27,215 nucleotides of DNA, from contig JAOZPP010000039.1 of NCBI GenBank assembly GCA_029932675.1, forward strand, positions 1 through 27,215. The letters run 5' to 3'. A program made the position numbers and the translations under genes. The stretch comes from a bacterium. Lineage in GTDB: Bacteria; SM23-81; DAOVCL01. The notes under the pieces are model-generated. The model saw only the letters and a list, made by a program, of their open reading frames with translations. It ran no database searches and was not told the origin of the DNA. Below, one piece after another: positions 15,751 to 22,758 of this stretch; within the stretch, counting starts at the first letter, position 1; each line of letters begins with the position of its first letter.

Positions 15751-16165
15751 TAGTCCTTTCCTCCTCTTTCCTGTATTCAGCCTTTACCTTGGCTGTGATC
15801 CCGCCGCGGGGGGAGAACTCCCCGATGATCTCCATCCACTTGGGATTAACTGCCGAGACGAGGTCCTCCAAGATTTGGTTGAGCAGGTGTTCATAGAATA
15901 TCCCCACTTGACGATACTGAAGGAGATAGTATTTCAGGGATTTTAACTCTATGATCAGCTCTTCAGGGATATATCGTATGGTTAGCTTTCCAAAGTCAGG
16001 GAGGCCGGTGCGTGGGCAGAGGGAGGTAAACTCCGCACAGACGATTTCCACCTCGATCTCCCTCTTCCCTTGGTAAGTATAGCCAACTGCCTCCAAGATC
16101 GTTGGATCGACTTCCTGAAATGGCACTATTTTCTCCTTTAGTTTTCGACGGAATTCCTTTTCCAT
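15743..16165 (-). CDS. queF: NADPH-dependent 7-cyano-7-deazaguanine (preQ0) reductase QueF
   Basis: QueF reduces the nitrile of preQ0 to the aminomethyl group of preQ1, a step in making the tRNA nucleoside queuosine. The 140-residue single-domain (type I) protein has the catalytic cysteine C50 in EFTSLCPRTGLPDF with D57, the QueF motif ELKSLKYYL at about 73-81 and the FYEHLLNQI helix with E92 and H93, ending in FSPRGGI. The ATG at 16165 lies only about 10 nt after a perfect -10 box and has no Shine-Dalgarno sequence, pointing to a leaderless message. It is the first gene of an operon with a radical SAM and a DUF1573 gene; no preQ1 riboswitch fits in the leader. Confidence 0.95.
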   Translation of the reverse strand: MEKEFRRKLKEKIVPFQEVDPTILEAVGYTYQGKREIEVEIVCAEFTSLCPRTGLPDFGKLTIRYIPEELIIELKSLKYYLLQYRQVGIFYEHLLNQILEDLVSAVNPKWMEIIGEFSPRGGITAKVKAEYRKEEERTNE

Positions 16166-16173
16166 TGTAGCTA

Positions 16174-16202
16174 ATTATACAAAATAGGGTTCAACCGGTC
16201 AA
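16174..16202 (-). promoter_or_regulatory. Promoter of the queF operon (apparently leaderless)
   Basis: On the minus strand TTGACC (16202-16197), a 17-nt spacer and the consensus TATAAT (16179-16174) are seen. The predicted transcription start falls at 16165-16168, on or within 3 nt of the queF ATG. Confidence 0.85.
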
Positions 16203-16493
16203 GGGAATTTATTAACGACCCATTTACGATGGAGGGTTTTTTAAGTGATAAGGGGATTTAAACCCGGTATTCATAGATTTTCAACTACAAATGACTCTCC
16301 TATAATCACCCTCTCCTTAGTCCTCCCCCATCGAGGGGGAGGGGGGTAGAATGTATGGTTGAGGGTAACGAGTCACGAGCTACGAATAACGATTCACGAT
16401 GATTCTTTGGGCGCGGCTTTTGCAATGCTGTGAGGATCTGCTTCTACCCGCGGTCTATGAGTATTCGGGTAAAACCAAGTTCCGAATAGGGCT
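16203..16493. other. Intergenic region between the TonB receptor and queF
   Basis: I see no gene here. It holds an 8-bp perfect GC hairpin (16322-16329 with 16335-16342, loop ATCGA) that could help end the receptor transcript, and a five-fold ACGANNN repeat (16368-16402). The rest is AT-rich near queF and without recognisable signals. Confidence 0.6.
16368..16402. repeat. Five tandem 7-bp ACGANNN units
   Basis: Units ACGAGTC, ACGAGCT, ACGAATA, ACGATTC and ACGATGA follow each other without gaps. The first four bases are invariant and the last three vary. It lies in non-coding DNA, so the period is not codon-driven. Confidence 0.7.
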
Positions 16494-18515
16494 TTAGTGG
16501 CGAATGGTTAAACCGACCAAAAAGTTTCTCCCAGGCATAGGTCCGTTCCCCTCGTCATAGTCCTTGTCAGTGAGGTTCTTTACGGAGAGGAAGGCTTCTG
16601 TGGGTAGTCTAAATGGAAGTGTGAAACTTTTGGTTAACCTGGCATCCAGCAATAGATAGGGAGGAATTCTTCTGGTAGATAGGGTTTTTTCAACGAAGGA
16701 ATAGTCATATTGACTTCCCACATAGGTTGCCCCGAGGGTGAGGGTAGAGCCGAAGAAGAGGGGGCCGTGGAGGTCCAAATTGAGTTTATGGCTGGGCCTG
16801 TTTTCCAAAGTTCTATCGTTTTGCTCATCCCGAGCGGAGAGATAGGTGTAGTTAACTCCCAACCAAAGGCCCCAGGGAACCCCCAATTTCAAGCCCATTT
16901 CTACGCCCTGAATTATGGCTGAGCCAATGTTTGCATAGATCTTTTTCCCCTCAGCATCTTCCACCCTTTGGATCAGATCCTGGACATCGTTGTGGAAGAG
17001 GGATATCCGATAGTTTATCTTCCTGCCTAATTCGGTTTCCCCTCCCATTTCATAGGCAATGGTCCTTTGAGGCTTCAGGTCAGGGTTCCCTCCAGCGTGG
17101 GTGCTGTATAGCTCCTTCAGATGAGGGAACCGCGTCTTCTTTCCCAAGGAGATATGTAATAGGGTATTGGTGGCGATATTATAAACTAATCCCGCTTGTG
17201 GATTTATCGTCTCGATGCTGCCTGGAGTAGGTACATCTCCGGATCTTAAAGGGTTGAAGTAGTCATAACTTAAGCCCAAAACGAGGGAGAGCTTTTCTAT
17301 TGGTTTGCTTTCCTCCTCTAAGCCAAGGGTATAGGTATCAGCCTCATAAATCATCTCCTCTCCCCAACCCGGAGTGGTTATCTCCCCCCTCCTGTTCTTA
17401 GCGTTATACTCCCTTTGCTTATTTTTATCTTTTACATAGCCAATCCCGATCTTCAGGAGGTGGGACCTCCAAAGGTTGATCCGAGAATGTAATTCTCCAC
17501 CAACCGTGTAATCTTTATAGAGGGACCTATCAAACCAGGATTCCCCTCCTTGGCTTATGGTTCGTTGGGCATCATCGGTAAGTTCATCTCGATGGTAGAG
17601 CCAGAAACCCCTAACCTTAACTGTACTGAGCTCCCTCAGCCTCCTTTCCCCAACCAAATTGAGGAGGGATTGGTCCCATTGGGAAAACCACCAGTAACGG
17701 TTGCGTTCCACTGGACACCCCCGCTCGTTGTGGTAATAGTCGAAGGAAAGGCAAAACTGAGTGGGTTTATTGGGTTGATAACCGATTTTGATGTTTAAAG
17801 TCCGCTTCTGATAATTGCTCAGCTCCCTCTTTCCCCCGTCTTCGTGATATTCAGAGTTCTCTCCCACCCACTTGCTTCCTGGATCAAAATTAGCAGACAG
17901 CCTATACCCAGCTGACTTTCGGTACCCATAGGTGAGGAATAAGTTGCACCTCCCCACCTTGCCCCCATAGTTGAGGCTATAGTTCTGTGTGCCATAATCG
18001 CCAAAGGAAGTGGAGACTTGAGCCAGCGGTTCATTGCCACCGGGTTTGGTAATGATGTTGATCACTCCACCCATAGTATTCACCCCATAGAGAACGGAAG
18101 AGGCGCCTTTGGTCACCCTAATCTTGGCTATAGACTCCACCGGGATGGCTGAAAGGTCAAAAATCCCGGAGTAACATTCGTGGAGGGGAACACCGTCGAG
18201 AAGGATTTTCACATCTCCCGCTTCAAACCCACGAATTTTGACCAGGGATTGGCCTTTCCCCCCTTTTTGCACATCGATGCCCGCAAGGAGCTCCAATGCC
18301 TCACCCACGGTTTGCACACCCCTCCTCCTCATCTCTGCTGCAGTTACTTCGCTGAAGGTAGTGGCCAGGTTGACCCTCTCCCCAATCACTACTATCTCCC
18401 CAAGCTTGAATGCAGGGGTTTTCCTCCTTCCCAATTCATCTGCCCCAGCGCTGGTTATAGCCAATGACAAAAGAAGAGTAACGAAGATTGAGAAAGGTTT
18501 TTCAGGCTGAGTCAT
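16494..18515 (-). CDS. TonB-dependent outer-membrane receptor (BtuB/CirA-like)
   Basis: The 673-residue protein has a signal peptide (about 1-25, ending SAGADE), a TonB-box-like GEIVVIGER near 38-46, a plug domain with VGEALELLAGIDV, VKIRGFEAGDVKILLDGVP, SIAKIRVTKGASSVLYG and MGGVINIITKPGG, and then a 22-strand-type barrel that ends with TEAFLSVKNLTDKDYDEGNG and a last strand FLVGLTIRH. It imports a scarce ligand across the outer membrane using TonB energy; size and plug resemble cobalamin and siderophore receptors, but the ligand is unknown. No TonB, ExbB or ABC genes are nearby, and no cobalamin riboswitch is seen upstream. GGAAAGGA precedes ATG 18515. A terminator hairpin separates it from the gene upstream. 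Confidence 0.92.
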   Translation of the reverse strand: MTQPEKPFSIFVTLLLSLAITSAGADELGRRKTPAFKLGEIVVIGERVNLATTFSEVTAAEMRRRGVQTVGEALELLAGIDVQKGGKGQSLVKIRGFEAGDVKILLDGVPLHECYSGIFDLSAIPVESIAKIRVTKGASSVLYGVNTMGGVINIITKPGGNEPLAQVSTSFGDYGTQNYSLNYGGKVGRCNLFLTYGYRKSAGYRLSANFDPGSKWVGENSEYHEDGGKRELSNYQKRTLNIKIGYQPNKPTQFCLSFDYYHNERGCPVERNRYWWFSQWDQSLLNLVGERRLRELSTVKVRGFWLYHRDELTDDAQRTISQGGESWFDRSLYKDYTVGGELHSRINLWRSHLLKIGIGYVKDKNKQREYNAKNRRGEITTPGWGEEMIYEADTYTLGLEEESKPIEKLSLVLGLSYDYFNPLRSGDVPTPGSIETINPQAGLVYNIATNTLLHISLGKKTRFPHLKELYSTHAGGNPDLKPQRTIAYEMGGETELGRKINYRISLFHNDVQDLIQRVEDAEGKKIYANIGSAIIQGVEMGLKLGVPWGLWLGVNYTYLSARDEQNDRTLENRPSHKLNLDLHGPLFFGSTLTLGATYVGSQYDYSFVEKTLSTRRIPPYLLLDARLTKSFTLPFRLPTEAFLSVKNLTDKDYDEGNGPMPGRNFLVGLTIRH

Positions 18516-18573
18516 TCAAAATCCTTTCCCCTTGTGTCGAAGTAATGAGAGCGTCAGCCTAAGCTGAAGAAAA

Positions 18574-18608
18574 GGGAGAACCCTCAGAACACCTTTGTGG
18601 GTTCCCCC
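18574..18608 (-). terminator. Terminator after the first DUF3857/transglutaminase gene
   Basis: On the minus strand a 10-bp stem with one mismatch (18608-18599 with 18583-18574) and a 15-nt loop is followed by TTTTCTTC. It lies about 34 bp past the stop at 18642 and 59 bp before the TonB receptor start, so it can separate the two units or act as an attenuator. Confidence 0.55.
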
Positions 18609-18641
18609 TTTCCTTTACTCTCTGGAGGGAAATACTCCCCT

Positions 18642-20606
18642 CTATGTGGTCTCCTTCTCCAATATAATCAGCCTTGTCTGTGGTTTGGCCAGCTTGTCAA
18701 ACATTGACTTTAGGTTTCGGTATTCCCCCCTCTCCACCTTCTTGCTTCTTAGGGCAAGCTTCCTGGTGTAGACAACCTGGCCGTCCCTTTCCTGGCAGCT
18801 AAGGGTGAATTCCCCCACTGGTTTTTCGATCTTCATCTCCTCCGGGAGATGGGCCACCCTATAGCCAGAGGGGATCTTAATTATAACCCTCTCCTCCATA
18901 ATCATTGGGGAAGGGATGATCATATCATATTTTCTGAAGGGAAGGGTGGGGAAGAGGCCATAAAAGGTGAGGGGGTTGGAGGGGACCTCAAAGAGCATCA
19001 TCTCCCCCTCTAAGATAGCATACTGGGGGGATTTGAAGGATAGCCTAATTTCCGCAGGGGTTTTCAGGTCCTTTAGATTAGTGAGGGTATCCGCAACGAG
19101 CTCAGTTCCCTGGGAGATACGGTTTGCTGCCTCCTGGAAGAACTTCTCCCGCTCCTGAGGCGTCTTGTCCTTCAGCAAAGCCCTGGCCACCTGATCGGTG
19201 AATCCCTTTAATCGATTGGTCACTACCCCAGACAGGTTGCCATCCGAGGCGAGATCGAGTTTCATCAAAGCAAACGATCTATTCTCCTCTGGGAGAAGTA
19301 AGGGAATCTTAACTATCTCTCCGCCATCTGGTTTGACCACCAAAGCCTTAGTTCCCTGCTCTTCAGGGGGAAGATAACCCCAAGGGGAGTTTTCCGCCGC
19401 TGGGTCAAGCCAGATGTAACCCCCCTTGGTTCGAGGAACCGCCACAATTAGGTCATTAAACTGTCCGGGAGAAGGTAGGTCCTCATCTATCTCTACCTCG
19501 GAATGGTTGACGAGAGCTGGATAGGCTTCTATTCCCGCCCCCTGGAGTAGAGAGACTAAGAGGACAGCTTTGTCCCGACAATCTCCGTATCTGTTCTCCA
19601 AGACCTTGGGGGCAGGGTGAGGCTTGTAACCAGCCTGGCCCAAGGGAAGGTGGACGGTCCTAATCTCCCTGACCACCCAAAGGAATATGTTCCTTATCTT
19701 CTCTAACTCCGTGATAGCACCAGAGGTAAGCGCGGAAGCCTCCCCCTCTATCTGGCCCGTAACCTTGACCTGGGGATAAAACCCTTTGGCAAACCATTTC
19801 CCCACATCAGTCCAGCTATTAAAGGTGGTGAGGAGAAGGCGAGGGGCAATCTGGTCCAAGGGGGGCATATTGGGCTCTTCAATTATCTGTCCCATATCCT
19901 TTGCCTCCCAGGTGTATACCACCCTCTTTCCTACCTCCTTCTTCATCGGGGATATTTCCCCGTGCAGGATAACTGGTTTGAGTTTAAGATCTGCTGGAGC
20001 ATCGATGGTAAACCTCTTCTCTAAGATTGGGTCAGTTGACCGAAATTTGGTCCCAGTCCAGAAGTTCCTTTTCTGTTTTCCTTTCAGCCAACCAAAAAGC
20101 TTAGAGAAGAGACCACCCCCTTTCTTAACCGACCTGATCTCCCATTGGTAATCTATAATTGAACCCGGTTCTAAGCCAGCGAAGGAGACGACCTTCATCA
20201 TTGCATTGGAGTAAGCTGAGGCCCACTGCACCTCAGGTGCGCTTACATCGGAGATGGCATCCGGGGGGGGCTCAACCACCGAACCATCCGGTTTGAATGT
20301 TCTGGCTACCTCTGTCTCCACCTTCTGATGGGATTTGTCATATCTCTGTTTTATATCCCCCCACTTTTCAATCCCCCTCTTCTTAAAGAGTTTGACCAGA
20401 AGATGTCTTTGGGTTGTGCTTCCCCCATCGGTAAGGATGACCTTGGTATCATCTAGCAGGATGAGGGCACCGGCCTGAGGATAGTCCGAGGCAGGAGGGG
20501 AGTTTTTGACCATATCCTCTGTGCTTTCCCCAATAGCCACTCCCTGTATTCCTCCTCCAATGAGCAGACAGAAGAAAGCAGTGGCAAAGCAGATTTTCCT
20601 CCACAT
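18642..20606 (-). CDS. DUF3857 / transglutaminase-like exported protein, catalytic His replaced
   Basis: The 654-residue protein has an N-terminal signal peptide (hydrophobic segment within residues 5-25). A DUF3857 domain follows (VKLFKKRGIEKWGDI, GLEPGSIIDYQWEIR), then a transglutaminase-like domain around residues 300-430 with cysteine C343 in NRYGDCRDKAVLL and aspartate D401 in YIWLDPAAEN. The position of the histidine is D385 in QFNDLIVAV, where the neighbouring paralogue has H374 in QFNHAIVA. The C-terminal third is beta-rich. It is therefore likely a non-enzymatic or altered member, perhaps a binding partner of its paralogue. It starts 9 bp after that gene's stop with AAGGGGGAAAA as ribosome site. 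These proteins act in the envelope; the substrate is unknown. Confidence 0.88.
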   Translation of the reverse strand: MWRKICFATAFFCLLIGGGIQGVAIGESTEDMVKNSPPASDYPQAGALILLDDTKVILTDGGSTTQRHLLVKLFKKRGIEKWGDIKQRYDKSHQKVETEVARTFKPDGSVVEPPPDAISDVSAPEVQWASAYSNAMMKVVSFAGLEPGSIIDYQWEIRSVKKGGGLFSKLFGWLKGKQKRNFWTGTKFRSTDPILEKRFTIDAPADLKLKPVILHGEISPMKKEVGKRVVYTWEAKDMGQIIEEPNMPPLDQIAPRLLLTTFNSWTDVGKWFAKGFYPQVKVTGQIEGEASALTSGAITELEKIRNIFLWVVREIRTVHLPLGQAGYKPHPAPKVLENRYGDCRDKAVLLVSLLQGAGIEAYPALVNHSEVEIDEDLPSPGQFNDLIVAVPRTKGGYIWLDPAAENSPWGYLPPEEQGTKALVVKPDGGEIVKIPLLLPEENRSFALMKLDLASDGNLSGVVTNRLKGFTDQVARALLKDKTPQEREKFFQEAANRISQGTELVADTLTNLKDLKTPAEIRLSFKSPQYAILEGEMMLFEVPSNPLTFYGLFPTLPFRKYDMIIPSPMIMEERVIIKIPSGYRVAHLPEEMKIEKPVGEFTLSCQERDGQVVYTRKLALRSKKVERGEYRNLKSMFDKLAKPQTRLIILEKETT

Positions 20607-20615
20607 TTTTCCCCC

Positions 20616-22565
20616 TTATAGGTTTTGTTTGGCGACAAGTATGATCTTTCCCTTGGCGGATCTCTCCACCCCTTGGAGCATCTCCCTCAGATCCCCATAT
20701 TCATTGAGGTTGATCTCCGGCTGGTGATAGAGGACCTGCTTGCTAAAGAGAACCTTTTCCCCTTGGGGTTGATAGGAGGCATGAAAGGAGAAGTGCGGGT
20801 AGGACTTCTCTATCGGTGAGGGGACAGCCTTGAGGGTAAAACCTGGGGGAAGGCTGATCTCCTCATCGACCTGGGAGCCAAAAGTAGTTCTGATGTTCAA
20901 AGGGTATCTCCTCTGAGGGAGATTGGCTCCTCTTAGGAAGGCAAAGGAGAGAAAGTCGAACGTCCCCACTGCGGTGGGTGCAGAAAAGAGGTAGTAATCA
21001 CCAGCCTTCATCCAATAGTCAGTCACCGAATATTCTATCTCTACCGTAACCGGAGTATAGAGATCGCTAAGATCTGAGATCTTTAAATCCTTTACTGTGG
21101 CCCCTGGAGAGACCGATTGCAGGAGGCCTTGAAACATCATATTCCTCTGCATCGGAGGCATCTGTTTTAACCAAGAACGGAAGACGACATCATAGCACCC
21201 GTTTGCTTCTATTATTACCTGGCCATCCAAGACCCCTTCAGGGTTTAGGTGGGAGATCGCCTTTATGTGGGCCATCCCATTGGTAGGTGGCACTATGGGG
21301 GTAAACTCCAGATCCTCACCCCTCTCATCGCAGACCAGTACCGCCTTATCTTGCTCAAAGGGGGAGAGGAATTCCCTGGTATTCTCAAAGGTAGGATCGA
21401 TATACCAGAACTTTCCCCCTCGGTCCTTTATGGCCACTATAGCATGATTAAACTGATCCACTGGAAGGTCCCTCTCCACGCGGATGGCCGGGTTGGTGAG
21501 GACGATGTAGGCATCGACTCCCAAGACCTTAAGCATAGAGACTAAGAGGGCAGCCTTATCCCGGCAGACCCCAAACTGTTGTTTGAAGGTCTTGGGAGCA
21601 GGGAAGGGCTTATGGCCGGCCTTCTTCCCAGACATAGAAGTGCCCACATACCTTATCTTCTGGGAGACGAAGTAGTAGAGGGCCCTGATCTTCTCCTCCT
21701 CTGTTTGTAGATCAGAGGTCAATTCGGCAACCTTATCCCTAATGGCCTGATCAGCCTCAAAGGTGGGGCTGGCCAATTCGTAGTACCACCTCGACCATTC
21801 CTTCCAAGAGGGAACAGTGGTGACCAGTAGCTTCGTGGCCACATCGGAAAGCGGTGGCATACCTGGTTCCCTGATGACCCTCGGGACATCCCTTGCTACC
21901 CAGCGGTAGATCACTTTATCCCCTTTGCTCTCCCGGGAGAAATCCAGCCTCACATTCTCATTCTTTACCAGATATCTGATCTTCATCCCCTGGGGGACGA
22001 TGAGCTCAAATACTTGGCAGGAGATGGGGTCCATCCCCTCAAAGAGAAGGAAAGTATCGAAGTTATTCTCCATTGGGGGGTTTCTCATTATATCCTTGGT
22101 GGCAAACTCTATGGAGGAGCCAAGCACTAAATTGGGGAAGGTGATGATCTTCTCCCGCACATGGGGTAGGAAGAACTTCCCAAAGGCGGGAAGGGGAATG
22201 TCCTTAATCTGGTTTGCAGGGATATCTACTATGGTCCCTCCTCTACCAATCACCCTGGCCATAGTTACTAACACGGTGTCATAGGCAGAGAAATAACCGG
22301 TTTTGGCCTCGCTGTAGTTTTCCTTCCCCTGTGCAGTGAGTATCTTCACCAACTTGTGCTCTCTCTGGACATATTTCCCTGATCGTTGGAGGTCAACTCT
22401 AATGCTATCGAAGACGACCACTGCGTTGGCATCAGGATATTTCTCAGCCTGGATCTGATTTAAGGTCTGGACGAGTCCCCTCTGAACTACCTGCCTTTGA
22501 GCGGCACATCCCCATATGAGAAGGCTTAACAGAAGAGGGAAAAGGACAAACCAAAGCTTTTTCAT
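20616..22565 (-). CDS. DUF3857 / transglutaminase-like lipoprotein with intact Cys-His-Asp
   Basis: The 649-residue protein has a lipoprotein signal with lipobox LIWGC (C20), so it is likely anchored to a membrane. It contains a DUF3857 domain (EHKLVKILTAQGKENYSE, LVLGSSIEFATKDI) and a transglutaminase-like domain with C334 in QFGVCRDKAALLVSML, H374 in QFNHAIVAIKD and D390 in FWYIDPTFEN; the distances (40 and 16) match the family triad. The last 200 residues are beta-rich. It is the upstream member of a tandem paralogous pair, with GGAGG before ATG 22565. Transglutaminase-like folds can act as cysteine peptidases or amidases; the actual reaction is not known. Confidence 0.9.
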   Translation of the reverse strand: MKKLWFVLFPLLLSLLIWGCAAQRQVVQRGLVQTLNQIQAEKYPDANAVVVFDSIRVDLQRSGKYVQREHKLVKILTAQGKENYSEAKTGYFSAYDTVLVTMARVIGRGGTIVDIPANQIKDIPLPAFGKFFLPHVREKIITFPNLVLGSSIEFATKDIMRNPPMENNFDTFLLFEGMDPISCQVFELIVPQGMKIRYLVKNENVRLDFSRESKGDKVIYRWVARDVPRVIREPGMPPLSDVATKLLVTTVPSWKEWSRWYYELASPTFEADQAIRDKVAELTSDLQTEEEKIRALYYFVSQKIRYVGTSMSGKKAGHKPFPAPKTFKQQFGVCRDKAALLVSMLKVLGVDAYIVLTNPAIRVERDLPVDQFNHAIVAIKDRGGKFWYIDPTFENTREFLSPFEQDKAVLVCDERGEDLEFTPIVPPTNGMAHIKAISHLNPEGVLDGQVIIEANGCYDVVFRSWLKQMPPMQRNMMFQGLLQSVSPGATVKDLKISDLSDLYTPVTVEIEYSVTDYWMKAGDYYLFSAPTAVGTFDFLSFAFLRGANLPQRRYPLNIRTTFGSQVDEEISLPPGFTLKAVPSPIEKSYPHFSFHASYQPQGEKVLFSKQVLYHQPEINLNEYGDLREMLQGVERSAKGKIILVAKQNL

Positions 22566-22676
22566 CTTTGCCTCCTGGTAGAAAGCTTATCGCATTTTTT
22601 CTCACGCCTCAGAGTAGTCCATAGGCAGTTCTCCTCTCTAATACATCTACTGGTTAAGCATTGTAGCTTTTGAGCA

Positions 22677-22695
22677 CCTTCCCCCACTGGGAAGG
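22677..22695. repeat. Short hairpin between ppdK and the transglutaminase pair
   Basis: A perfect 7-bp stem (22677-22683 with 22689-22695) with loop CCACT lies 64 bp past the ppdK stop. Neither side has a U-tract, so it is only a possible processing or termination element. Confidence 0.35.
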
Positions 22696-22758
22696 GAAGA
22701 ATAGAATCCTCGCCTTTAGTGAAAAAAGAATGGCCCCCCAGATCTGCCTTCAGTCGGT

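Noticed and set aside
16166-16200. preQ1 riboswitch before queF
   Set aside because: The predicted leader is 0-3 nt long, so there is no room for an aptamer.
16368-16402. CRISPR array
   Set aside because: Units are only 7 bp, with no 20-40 bp repeats, spacers or cas genes anywhere in the window.
18516-18641. Cobalamin riboswitch upstream of the TonB receptor
   Set aside because: No B12-box-like sequence or large conserved fold is present; only a terminator-type hairpin is seen.
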